NCBI GenBank assembly: GCA_029706075.1
Contig: JAINUG010000005.1
Location: 6,747,001-6,811,000 of the forward strand
Reading direction: 5' to 3'
Length of the DNA: 64,000 nt
DNA from: Aldrovandia affinis
Lineage: Eukaryota > Chordata > Actinopteri > Notacanthiformes > Halosauridae
Below are positions 50,101-58,108 of this stretch, in pieces. The notes beneath the pieces are model-generated. The model had not been told where the DNA came from and made no database searches. It saw nothing but the letters and a program-made list of their open reading frames with translations. A program made the position numbers and the translations under genes. The first letter of the stretch is position 1; each line of letters starts with the position of its first letter.

Positions 50101-53100
50101 CTCTCCCACTTGCACCTACTTTGGCTCATAAGGTTATTTTGTAGGTTTATGTAATGCCTATTACCAATGGTTGTGCCACTGATAAATTGGCAACTTGGCC
50201 TTGCTCTTTGCCTGAACCTTTTTGTATGCACTTTTGTAAGTTGCTCAGGATAGGAGCCTGCTAAATTTAAATGTCGTTATGATTTTGATTAAGCCTATTT
50301 TGTTAGGATTTTTATCAGTTATGTTAAAAAACCTATTTTGAACTCTTTGCAAGTTAAAATGACTATAGCTATAGATTATACGGTTCTTATTTTCAATTTA
50401 TAATTACATTCCCAGAAGTTAGTTATTTATAAATAAATAATTTTTATATGGATGAATTTGGCCTTTTTTTTGCTTGGTTTATACCTTACTTGTACCTATA
50501 ATTAATAGACAATGAAACTGTAAGTGTTAAATCACTCCAGCAGAATTCTGGGGAAAACACAATTTTTGCACTGTGGAATTTAATAAAAATGTACTGCAAA
50601 TTTTCATGGGGTCCATAGTAAATGAATGTAACTGCCAGACTCTCTGTTGGGGTGAATCATTTCCAAAGCCACACAGATGCACACCCATGAACCGAGAAAA
50701 AAGACAATAACTCCTCATAAATTACTAAGTATATTAATTGGATTTTTAGCAGTTCAGAGCTGTGGCTGCCATTTACACAAACTCAATATTTGGGAGTGGT
50801 AGGGTTGAAATTATGTTTTAGTTTAATTAGTGCCAGAATACTCCGTAGTCATGCTCACTTTGTCCACAGATAAGGAACCTTTTGACAAGGGACATTGATT
50901 TTGTTGGTTGCTGAGGAACACTGGCAACCAAGAGCTTTTTGATCCAAAATACAGTAAAGTCTCCCTGTCTCCAGGCAAAACCAGCCTGCATGGAACAATG
51001 ACACCCATGAAAAGTGTTTGATTGGATGTACTAAACATTTGTAAATCAGACTTGATTTGTTGCATTGTTTCTTTTTTAACTACTCCGTACTTTGAGTCTT
51101 TGGAGGACTACTGTATAAATGAACTGTCTCATTTAGGCCATTTAGGCTCATTGCACAATGCCCATGCATGGTCCACAACAATCCCTGCATGTTGAGTAAG
51201 GAACATGATTTGTAAATCATGTATTAAAGCTGATAGGTTGAAATGTTTGTTAGGGTAGGGCCCTTTGACAGTGTGGTGCTGGTCTCTAACTCTGCCTGCT
51301 GCTTCTGTCAAAGAATCTACGGGAGGCACAGGTGTTCAGCCTGGTGGCGGAGCGTCGGAGGAAGTTCCAGGAGATCATCAACCGAAGCAGCGGGGAGGCT
51401 AGCCAGGCTACGCGGCCCAAATCCTCCTCCTCCCGATGGGCTCCGCCCGGGACGCCCCCGCAGCTGGTCACCGAGATCCTGGAGGTGCGTGAGAGCATGC
51501 TGTCCCTGCTCATCAAGCTGCACCACAAGCTCTCCGGCAAGCAGAACTCCCTCTCCTCGGATTTGCTGGACAGCCCTGACGCCTCTCGCCTCGCCCACGG
51601 GGACGGTGTCACTGCGATCGAGCGCATCCTCACCAAGGCCGCCGCCCGCAGCCGACAGAGCAAGCGCAGCATCCAGGAGATCTGCACGAAGGTCTCGCCC
51701 CCTGTGCCGCCCAAGAAGAACAGCCCTGCGGACAAGAAGACCCTGGACAAAGAGGAAAGGTAAACATTGTGGGTGGTGGAGTCTCGAGCACAGCCCAAGC
51801 TCATCCTATGTTTGCAACATTCGTACGAGGGTCACAACAGAGCTGAATATTAGACATTAGAGTCACGAGAAATTCAGTTCATGAATATTTGTAATCAAAA
51901 TCTGTTGTATCCCTTGATCGTAAGAATGTTCCCCAGCATATGCCTGATGGTAGCGTAAAAGGCAACCGCTATAAAAACACCAAGTGTGCCTAATCTCAAC
52001 ATCGCTGTTGCCACACTATTAATGCCTCCCCTGAATTGCATTGCAATCTGACAGAAACAAATGAATATAAATATTTTTGTTATCTCAAACCAATAAACAT
52101 AAAAAGGATATTACATCTAAAACTGTATTAAGCATGGCAATCAGTCATTCCGGGGACGTTGAGGTCTTGCGCAGGAGTCCGGCATAATATCAGAACTGGG
52201 CTTTTATATTCTGTAAACACATTTTCCAACAGCAGGGGCCTTTGTGACAGTCAGAAATGAAGATGAATCTGGTCCGGCACAGGACCCTTTGTTCCCAGGC
52301 CTCCGCTCACTGCTAATGAAGATGAAAAGGGCTATAAGCGCTCCATGATGACCTATTTTTGGGTTGACTCGACCTGCAGACAAAGAGAAAGGTGTCACAC
52401 CCCCCCCACTGAAGAATGGGTGGTTACTATGGTGACGAGCTGCCCAGCAGACAGCAGGGGGAAACCGAATGGGGAATGGGGCCCTGCGCATTTTTCAGGC
52501 ATAGTGTCTCCAGCCCTGGAGCTGTCAGTGGAAATTACTGGGCTGTGGCGCTCCTGTCAGCATTTGTTTATGTCTTCTTATTAGGGGTCTCTATTTACAG
52601 GCAGCAGTCTTGCTCCTCAGAGTCAGTGCTGGGGCCACAGAGAAAGGCATTAGGGAAACGAGGCCAAACCCTCCGCCGGCCAATCATGTGCCGTTAGGAC
52701 GCTGTCACTCTGATTGGCTGCAGATGCTGCATGTGAAGTGACAAACAAGCTACAAAATACATGTCACTCTATTAGTAAATTGATTTTGATGTATGCTTGG
52801 GATCATTGTCTTGCTGAGAGACCCATTTGCGGCCAATTTTCTGCTTCCTGGCAGGGAACCAGGTTTTTGGCCAAAATGTCTTTGCTGGAGTTCATGATTC
52901 CATTGGCCTTAACAAGAGCCCCAGGACCAGGAATTTCAAAACAACCCCATAACATCAAAGATCCACCAATGTGTTCACCAATCTCATAAAACACAGTAGA
53001 ACATGACATGTTCATGTAGATTTTTTTTCTAAAATGTTATTATTCGTGTGTGTGTGTGTGTGTGTGGGAGGGAATACATGGTGTGACAGCGAGGTGGGTG

Positions 53101-53202
53101 ACATTGACAGTGATTGTCAATTGTAAAGTCTCTGTCTCTCACTCACTCACTCACTCACTCTCTCACTCACTCACTCACTCACTCACTCACTCACTCTCTC
53201 TC

Positions 53203-53265
<63 letters not shown>

Positions 53266-54433
53266 TCTTCATCTGAGCACTTCCTCACCCACACTGCTGT
53301 TGCCATGGAGATGATATTGTGGGTTAACGCTTTCAGCGAGGAAGAGAGGACTTTTACAAAAGCAATTCCATTTACTGCATATTTCTGCCAAATATTTGCA
53401 TCGTTGATGGCTCATGTAAGGATGTACATGTACTGTCTCCAGACATGTCATACATTAGACCTGGTTAGTGCTGTCCATGTGAGGTGTGCATTTTCAGCTG
53501 TTATCATTTATAGAATCTCTTTAAAAAGGGTTTCTTTAAACATAAACTCCAGATTGATATATTTAAGGACAAATGTCATGAAAGTCTACCCTTTGGGACT
53601 GTGACATACCCCTAATGTAATGTTTTTATGAATATTGGATTAAACTGATCAGCATTCTTGCCGTGATTTAAAGATCAGACAGTTAGTCCGCTAAGAACAC
53701 ACTGCAGATTTAAAGCCAAATCAAATCAAATGTATTTGTATAGCACATTTTCACCTTGTCACAATACACTATACAGCAGACCCTTGTCTAAACACTCACA
53801 AAAGGGTGGCAGTATACTGTAATGGTTAGCGAACTGGACTTGTAACTCAGAAGTTGCTGGATCAATTCCCAGGTGCAGCACTTCCGTTGTACCCTTGAGC
53901 AAGGTACTTAACCTGAATTGCTTCAGTAAAATATCCAGCTGTATAAATGGATTGTATGTAAAGAAATGTAAACTGTGTAAGTCGCTCTGGATAAGAGCGT
54001 CTGCTAAATGCCCAAAATGTAAATGTAAAAGCAAGCAACTCCCTAGGTGGAACAAATAGGAATAAACCTTCCTAGAAGGAACCAGACTCAAAGACTCAGA
54101 GCGGGAGCCCATCCTCCTCTGGCTGGCTCAAGGTGTGAGTTTGTAATGACCAACAATGATCAATCAGTACATTTTCAACAAAGTATGAATTTGCATCAAC
54201 TGGGTGCTAAAATATGAGGCAAATTAAATCTGTGACTGATTCGTTTAAAAAGCAAAACTCTGATCATGTGTCCTTAAATTGGATGTCCTTTAATGGCCTT
54301 GGCTCTGTAATCATGTCTACCTTCTCTTCCATATTATTTTCTAGACGACAGAAGGCCAGAGAGAGACAGCAGAAACTACTAGCTGAATTTGCCTCCAGGC
54401 AGAAGAGTTTCATGGAAACCGCCATGGATGTGG
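17133..54433 (+). CDS. UBR3: UBR3, UBR-box E3 ubiquitin ligase, 5' part (24 coding exons)
   Basis: Large cytosolic E3 ligase. Exons: 17133-17566, 23029-23168, 23468-23620, 24021-24185, 25527-25567, 25914-25980, 28936-29066, 30792-31020, 31590-31769, 33303-33436, 33664-33750, 34036-34101, 35448-35537, 36538-36666, 36754-36806, 36983-37116, 38205-38290, 39879-40020, 40877-40973, 42057-42198, 42688-42792, 46091-46261, 51314-51759, 54345-54433. All phases agree (about 1,170 codons). Hallmarks: [91 protein letters not shown]. An acidic GAG run ends the exon at 42792; the exon at 51314 is GC-rich. The second ATG (17136) has the better Kozak context (A at -3, G at +4). Human UBR3 has about 1,888 residues, so the RING and C terminus lie beyond the window. 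Known work reports that UBR3, unlike UBR1/2, does not bind classical N-degrons. Confidence 0.97.
21290..21520 (+). pseudogene. hAT transposase C-terminal fragment
   Basis: The frame from 21314 encodes [16 protein letters not shown] and [18 protein letters not shown]. This is the C-terminal dimerisation region of hAT-type (ZBED/SCAND3-like) transposases. It ends at 21520 and lacks the BED and catalytic parts. Confidence 0.75.
21541..21861 (-). repeat. tRNA-derived SINE, family A, minus orientation
   Basis: It carries the family core (ggaggcggacagccaaatgc), a box B-like gtttcgatctgc, and the tRNA-like end near gtagaccgctacgccatccg. The tail lies at the low-coordinate side. Confidence 0.75.
24336..24706 (-). 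repeat. tRNA-derived SINE, family A, near full length
   Basis: This copy shows the whole family structure. The tail (ttctcccaatttagtggcca) is at the low side, then the core ctggggcggacagctaaact. Box B (ggtttcgaacctc) and a tRNA-like head ending near ccatcccagaccct are at the high side. It is in UBR3 intron 4. Confidence 0.8.
24870..25153 (-). repeat. tRNA-derived SINE, family B
   Basis: The minus strand starts with a tRNA-like head (ggctgctaggtagctcatcc) and has box B ggtatcgaatcc. It shares internal words (tttcacac, cacagatacaagtcagag-like) with the copy at 27045-27441. Confidence 0.7.
26625..26822 (+). repeat. dispersed repeat, copy 1 of 2 (partner 62935-63110)
   Basis: The block shares ttttttaataaaaac, gtcttggtc and cggcgtaaagaggagactg-type words in the same order with 62935-63110. 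The family is unknown to me. Confidence 0.6.
27045..27441 (-). repeat. tRNA-derived SINE, family B, longer copy
   Basis: The head on the minus strand (ggctgctgggcggctcatcc) and box B (ggtatcgaatct) match the copy at 24870-25153. This copy has about 100 extra bases in its middle. Confidence 0.7.
29156..29325. mobile_element. 170-bp hAT MITE with perfect 8-bp target duplication
   Basis: The ends are inverted repeats (cagggttactcaaat, and cagggttcctcaaat on the complement). The 8-bp word gtatagca occurs directly at 29148-29155 and 29326-29333. An 8-bp duplication and CAGGG ends are diagnostic for hAT. Confidence 0.9.
29503..30432 (+). mobile_element. Tc1-like transposon fragment interrupted by a hAT MITE
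   Basis: The left end caggtaactgctaaaataaa pairs with the right-end complement aggtaactgccaaaataaag. The plus strand around 29703-29900 encodes [20 protein letters not shown], the C-terminal catalytic region of a Tc1 transposase. The central region is deleted. The MITE at 29901-30351 splits the remaining 3' part, which resumes at 30356 (ggcttgtggtggcctaacgc). Confidence 0.8.
29901..30351. mobile_element. ~450-bp hAT-type MITE, copy 1
   Basis: Inverted ends: cggtggttcgcaaactcagt at the left, and caatggttctcaaactcggt on the complement of the right. Interior words (gaattgtaactatctgtcaa, gatcaactaatgctc, tattcctttagaaat) recur in the copies at 34477 and 46955. Confidence 0.75.
31335..31545 (-). 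repeat. tRNA-derived SINE, family A, truncated
   Basis: The tail (tctcccaattttagtagcca) and cctcctccgag-type core are present just upstream of UBR3 exon 9. The head is missing. Confidence 0.6.
31770..33302 (+). other. UBR3 intron 9, 1.5 kb
   Basis: Nothing is recognised here. A 137-codon open frame on the minus strand (32550-32963) has no family resemblance that I can see. Confidence 0.6.
34477..35085. mobile_element. hAT-type MITE, copy 2
   Basis: The left end (aacctcagtcctggggatca) and right end (gatccccaggactgaagttg, then agaaccactg) are inverted. The element belongs to the same family as 29901-30351. It is about 150 bp longer and carries a partial repeat of its right end (cagcacacatagtgggtccc). 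Confidence 0.7.
35111..35327 (-). repeat. V-SINE, minus orientation, diverged
   Basis: On the minus strand it has the tRNA-like head (ggctgcagtgtagtataatg), the central domain and a mutated LINE-type tail. It lies in UBR3 intron 12. Confidence 0.75.
35766..36123 (-). repeat. tRNA-derived SINE, family A, with well-kept head
   Basis: The minus strand begins gggcctcccgcgtggtccag. It has a strong box B (gggttcgatcccc), the core ggctgtccgccccagggagg and the tail near attttctcccaatttggtag. It is the best copy for reading the tRNA-like head. Confidence 0.8.
38550..38690 (-). repeat. L2-like LINE 3' fragment
   Basis: The text aacataagaatacataatga and gttcagcccatctagcctcg is the reverse complement of 43415-43530. 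It is followed at 38675-38745 by the LINE/V-SINE tail gtcgctctggataagagcgt in plus orientation. Confidence 0.7.
38823..39075 (+). repeat. teleost interspersed repeat (aatcaaatcaaa... element)
   Basis: The motifs aatcaaatcaaatcaaaatt, gtggcaaggaaaaactccct and ggagcccatcctcttctggc are characteristic of a common fish repeat. A relative split by a V-SINE is at 53719-54135. Confidence 0.65.
39140..39775 (-). mobile_element. L2/CR1-clade LINE fragment (endonuclease domain)
   Basis: Minus-strand frames give [34 protein letters not shown] and [10 protein letters not shown] in order, across several frameshifts. This is the apurinic-endonuclease region of an L2-like LINE. Further on, [21 protein letters not shown] continues toward the reverse transcriptase, which is missing. 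Confidence 0.8.
40021..42056 (+). other. UBR3 introns 18 and 19 around exon 19
   Basis: Apart from exon 19 (40877-40973), no repeat or gene is recognised. The stretch 40200-40520 looks compositionally balanced and repeat-free (tttgcatgtattaataggg), so it may be conserved non-coding DNA. That is inference only. Confidence 0.5.
43415..43530 (+). repeat. L2-like LINE 3' fragment, plus orientation
   Basis: The words gggctattcaagtccaggtt and ctagatgggctgaatgggct are the complement of 38550-38690. They match the 3' region of the same LINE type. Confidence 0.7.
43931..45670 (+). mobile_element. Tc1/mariner element with hybrid left end and dead transposase
   Basis: The transposase runs 44430-45390. 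It has [20 protein letters not shown] (helix-turn-helix), [20 protein letters not shown], then [20 protein letters not shown] and [10 protein letters not shown]. There is an in-frame stop near 44528, frameshifts near 44835 and 45000, and a stop at 45136. The right terminal region, through gaaatgatcatttaaaaact to cagcactgtat, is complete. On the left the matching inverted repeat starts only at about 44197. Before it, 43931-44196 comes from a different transposon end (cagtgagtataaaaagtact). Confidence 0.85.
46955..47375. mobile_element. hAT-type MITE, copy 3, 5' end degraded
   Basis: Interior words (attgtaacgagctgttaatt, atagctatgcatgccatgaa, gatcaactaatgctttcatt) align in order with 29950-30200. 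The right end is truncated near ccagcaatagtgggtcaaca. Confidence 0.7.
47535..47810 (+). repeat. tRNA-derived SINE, family A, plus orientation
   Basis: The head gggcccccgagtggtgcagc is clear and is followed by ctctggccgggagtcccgtt. The core is replaced by a G-rich stretch (gaggaggggggagggggagg) that looks like local expansion. Confidence 0.7.
48510..49200 (+). repeat. degenerate tandem array, about four units of ~165 bp
   Basis: Each unit contains a variant of aatctctatacacatgtata, then agctacctcagtccttcctc, a (CCAT)n run and agctgatgatgtca. A variant of ggctattataatagtctgaa closes the unit. Starts of the Ca-rich phrase lie near 48565, 48735, 48895 and 49040. Units differ by point changes and small indels, which points to an old array. 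Confidence 0.8.
49358..49445. repeat. 88-bp near-palindrome
   Basis: Arms 49358-49374 (atatggaactcgaaccc) and 49429-49445 (gggttcgagctccatat) pair with one mismatch. Inside them a second pair around atcatgaata and attcatgac continues the symmetry. The centre is near ccccatagccgtg. It could be a tiny foldback transposon or a structured RNA. Confidence 0.7.
52785..53030 (-). pseudogene. Tc1 transposase fragment
   Basis: The minus strand encodes [20 protein letters not shown] and [20 protein letters not shown], a middle piece of a Tc1 transposase close to the one at 56460-57260. Both ends are missing. Confidence 0.75.
53047..53262. repeat. (GT)n and (CACT)n/(CT)n microsatellites
   Basis: A GT run lies near 53047-53066. 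A longer tract of cact and tc units runs from about 53133 to 53262. The long apparent protein made of Ser/Leu/His repeats across it is an artefact. Confidence 0.95.
53719..54135 (+). repeat. interspersed repeat split by a V-SINE
   Basis: The part before 53804 (caaatcaaatcaaatgtatt) and the part after 54030 (gcaactccctaggtggaaca, ggagcccatcctcctctggc) match successive parts of the element at 38823-39075. The V-SINE therefore inserted into it. Confidence 0.75.
53804..54030 (+). repeat. V-SINE, full length
   Basis: The tRNA-like head (ggcagtatactgtaatggtt) has box B ggatcaattcc. It is followed by the central domain (cccttgagcaaggtacttaa, aatatccagctgtataaatg) and the 3' tail (gtcgctctggataagagcgt, ctgctaaatgc). 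All three modules are present in order. Confidence 0.9.
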
Positions 54434-54659
54434 GTGAGTTGGGTCATACTGTTGGGTATTTAAACCATGACAATGGTTTGAAGTACTTCATTCTGTTTCC
54501 CAAACTAAAACCAGAGAGTACTCTGTGTACAAAGATCAAATTAGGCTGATATTTACACCAGAGAACAAAAATGGTACGTTGCTGAAATTTGAATTGATGC
54601 AGTAAGATTTTTTTTCCCCCTCCTCCTCTTTTCCACCAATTTGTTTCAGATTTTTTCCA

Positions 54660-54958
54660 GTTTTTTTTTCCCCCTCCCAATTTAGTGGCCAAGTATACCC
54701 CACACGAATTCACCCCCTGTCTCTATGAGGCAAGCTAATTCCCCAAGGGCAGCGAACTCCGCTTACTTCAAGATGGAATTAGCTGACCCACGAATTTGTG
54801 CCAGCTCACCCCCCATGGGGTGGACAGCCAAATGCAGCCCCCGATCGGGGCTCCCTGCCAGGGCCGGTCTGGCACAGTTGGGTTTTGAACCGCGACCGTG
54901 ATAGGCAGCTCACACTCGTAAATGGGTGTGTTAGACCGCTACGTTATCAGAGGCCCCA
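54660..54958 (-). repeat. tRNA-derived SINE, family A
   Basis: The low end holds the A-rich tail region (ccctcccaatttagtggcca). The core is tggggtggacagccaaatgc. The head at the high end reads ggggcctctgataacgtagc on the minus strand, with box B ggttcaaaaccc. Confidence 0.8.
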
Positions 54959-55434
54959 ATTTAGATAGTTCTTAAAACCAATATGACAGAGATACAATGT
55001 GTGAATAAACACTCACAGCCCTGACTGCCACTTGCCGTAATGCAGTGCTAATTGCACATAGGGAACAGTTAAGCACTTAAGATACTCGTCACCCGTTACC
55101 CAATGCTCTGTAGATTGTACAACACTTGGAAATTAAGGTAGTGGCAACTCCTGAATGAAGAGTAACACTGTGTCTGTCCTCAATCTAAAAAGTGCATTGC
55201 CTTGACAGGTCGTTCGGAGTGCATTAGGTTAACATTAGCAATGGCTTATTAGCATTCAGATCCATAGGGCCCTGTAGCTTGTGCTGTCGCTTCACAGCTC
55301 TATAGCTGTCGCTATGGCTCATTCTGTATGGATTCTCACATTTTCCATGTGGCTTTCTTTCCACAGTCCCATTAAGGCAAAGTGGCATCTCTAAATTGTC
55401 ACCCGTATGCTTGCATGCTTGTATGGCAGGGTTC

Positions 55435-55610
55435 CCACTGCCTTTGAAAATCTTAAAAAGTAGTATTCCACCACCAGTATTCCAAAAATCATAAAAAATT
55501 GCGGGGGGTGCTACGAAAAAATAATTGCGCCCCCGGAACCCGGAATATGTTCCAACAAACAAAAAAAAGAGTGCTAGAAAGGTTCGTCTAAGTATAATCA
55601 AAATTGTCTA
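55435..55610 (+). repeat. hAT-like teleost repeat fragment
   Basis: It begins agggttcccactgcctttga and continues aaaatcttaaaaagtagtat, a diverged copy of a widespread fish repeat. No opposite end was found. Confidence 0.45.
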
Positions 55611-56459
55611 GCTTCTCAGCTTTGATAAATGTGTAATTTTTTGCTAGTTTATGTTAGTTCATTTAGCTGGCTAATGTTATCTTTTAAAAAGTATCAGAAA
55701 ATGTATACAATCATAATTTGGAAATGTATTTTGACCAAGATTGCTTTGTCCAGCAAGGTCTGAAACATGAAATGATGTGAATTATTTACTAGCTTGATAT
55801 CTTTTTAAAAAGTAAAAAAAAAAAAATAGTAATTTGAAATGTATGATTGTGTCCAGCAAGCTAACATGACATGATTATCTAGTTAATACTAACATTATCT
55901 AGATACTGCTTGCACCCAGCTTCAGCTTTCAAACCAATTGAAACAAGCTAGCTAGCCAAGTTTAGCTAGCCAGCAAGTTGCAACTTAGCCTGTTACCATT
56001 TGTTAGCACTGATTGGTATTACTGATCTTTCTGTAACCACTTAGAATTAACTGGTTTGTTATGGGTAATGTGTCATCCACAACAATTGCTTCATGTACAA
56101 AAAAGTATTCTGAATAAAGAGTAATACAGGTAACTACCAAAAAAGTCAAAAACGTCAGATCAAGAGAAATGACTTGACAGAAAGAAGCTGTCATGGCCGC
56201 CAGTTCACGTGACCTGTCATGTTTTGTGTGACTTATGGAAAGGGGGTAATATTCTGAACCTCTTTGCAAAATCTGAAGTTTATACAACCATCGGATCAAG
56301 CAGGGGAAAAAAATGTCAAATGCAAAATGTTGAATGTTACAGGATGTGATTACCAGACCGTATAAGCCACTATTCCTTAGCAATTATTGAAGCCCTATAT
56401 GTTTTCTCACAGGACATGTATGTTGCGGTTCCTCCCTTGGCCATTGTAACAGCAACTAG

Positions 56460-57735
56460 TCACCTTCTGTAGTGTACGAGGTTATGGAACTTCTTAGGGG
56501 GGATCCTCAACCATTCCTCCATGCAGAATTGTTCTATTTCCTTCAGATTCTTCGGTTGACATTTGTGGACTGCTTTTTTTAGTTCAAAACACAAATGTTC
56601 AATTGGATTCAGGTCTGGAGACTGAGATGGCGACGTCAGGACATTGATCTTGTGCTCTGTCAACCATTTCTTAATTGCTTTGGATGTATGTTTGGGATTG
56701 TTATCTTGTTGGCAGGTCCATCTGCTGCCAAGGTGTAGCTTCCTGGCAGAGGGAACAAGGTTTTTGGACATAATGTCTTGGTACATGATGGAGTTTACGG
56801 TTCCATCTATTTTAATAAGGGCCCCAGGGCCTGTGGATGTAAAACAACCCCAAAACATTAAAGATCCACCACCATGTTTCACCGTAGGCATGAGGTGCTT
56901 TTCAACATTGCTTGCATGCTTTGGACGCCATAACATAACGCTGATGTGCATGTCCAAAAATCTGGATTCGGCCACAAGACATGGTTCCAATTGCAGTTCA
57001 GATGTAGTTTGACGAATTCAAGATGCCTTTTTCGTTGAATTATCTTCAAAAGAGGCTTCCTTCTTGCAACTCTGCCATAATTGTCATTGTCATGTAGGCG
57101 TCGTTGAATGGTAGCTTTAGACACCTTGTAACCCCAAGTTGCCAGGTTGTTTTGGAGATCTTGAACTGTGCCCCTTGGACTTATTTTTGCCTCTCGAACC
57201 ATCCGTCTCACTACACGTGGGGGAAAGATAGACTTGCGTCCTCTACCTGGCAGGTTAGCCACTGTTCTAGTGGCCTAAACTTCCTAATAATTGACACAAC
57301 ATTGGAAAGCGGTATCTTTTAACTTTTTCATTTTTTGTAGCCATCTGATCTGTAGAGGTCAACAACCTATTGTATCATGCTTTCAGGGAGTTATTTGCCT
57401 TTCACCATGATGGTGGCTGACCACAGTATTTCAAACGTGTGTGTCCCTCCTTTTTATACCCTAGAGAAACAGGATACCATTGTAGGCCACTGTATAGTTC
57501 CATAACCTTCCAATGAACTTCAAATAAGTTGTATATTTATGAAGATTTGTTTTTGTTGGATTAAATTTAAAAGAATAGATAGGGGTATGAATAATTGTGA
57601 TCCAGATGTTTTCTGAATAATTGTATTAGTAATGTAGATTTGGAATTTTCTGAATTTTTTGAGCGTAAAATATACCTCATTACTTATAGTTTATTTTATA
57701 CGATCTCTTATGTCCATCTTTATCAAGGGTATGAA
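56460..57735 (-). pseudogene. Tc1 transposase, frameshifted
   Basis: The minus strand encodes the N-terminal half at 57262-56879 (FPPRVVRRMVREAKISPRGT, SKATIQRRLHDNDNYGRVAR). The C-terminal half is in another frame at 56990-56460 ([50 protein letters not shown]). The aspartate of DNNPKHT and the glutamate of NPIEH are kept. One frameshift near 56930 separates the halves. This is the best preserved Tc1 gene in the window. Confidence 0.85.
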
Positions 57736-57825
57736 TAAAAACAGAGCCTACTGTATAGTTTCATATAGTTCTTTCAAGATGTTTTGCGGGAGACTTACGT
57801 GTACCAGCGAAGTATGGAATAATAC

Positions 57826-58108
57826 AATTTTTTCACCATTTTCTGCCAATTTGGTGGCCAAATGCCATCGCAACCATGGGAATGACAGTGACAAAAATGC
57901 CGAACCACTTCCTCCAAGATGGAACTCGGCAAGCTGTCGACCGTAACTCCGACATACAAAGCCACATTTGCATGCGGCAAACTCATTCCGGCTTCCCTCC
58001 ACCCTCCCCCTGGGGGTGGAGAGCCAACCGCCACCCCTGATTGAGAATCCCCGGCTGAGCTAGGCTCAAACCTCAGGCTGCAATGGGCAACCTGCTTCTT
58101 TATTGGTT
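57826..58108 (-). repeat. tRNA-derived SINE, family A
   Basis: The tail (ttctgccaatttggtggcca) and core (cctgggggtggagagccaac) match the family. The head is degraded. Its early part (gtgacaaaaatgccgaacca) closely resembles the copy at 12648. Confidence 0.7.

Larger units (their letters stand above)
46262..51313 (+). other. UBR3 intron 22, 5.1 kb
   Basis: It holds a diverged hAT-like block (46480-46930), a third hAT-type MITE (46955-47375), a SINE A copy (47535-47810), a tandem array (48510-49200) and a near-palindrome (49358-49445). Then comes a repeat-free stretch (49540-51300) in which I see no gene. Confidence 0.75.
51760..54344 (+). other. UBR3 intron 23, 2.6 kb
   Basis: It carries a Tc1 fragment (52785-53030), microsatellites (53047-53262) and a nested SINE block (53719-54135). 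The part 51860-52700 is free of recognised repeats and is moderately GC-rich in places. Confidence 0.75.

Noticed and set aside
51243-51860. 205-codon plus frame and 172-codon minus frame
   Set aside because: Both are shadows of the GC-rich UBR3 exon 51314-51759 in the wrong frames.
53050-53604. 184-codon open frame rich in Ser, Leu and His
   Set aside because: It is produced by the CACT/CT microsatellite at 53133-53262.
55224-55601. 125-codon minus-strand frame
   Set aside because: It runs over a diverged hAT-like repeat at 55435-55610 and has no domain.
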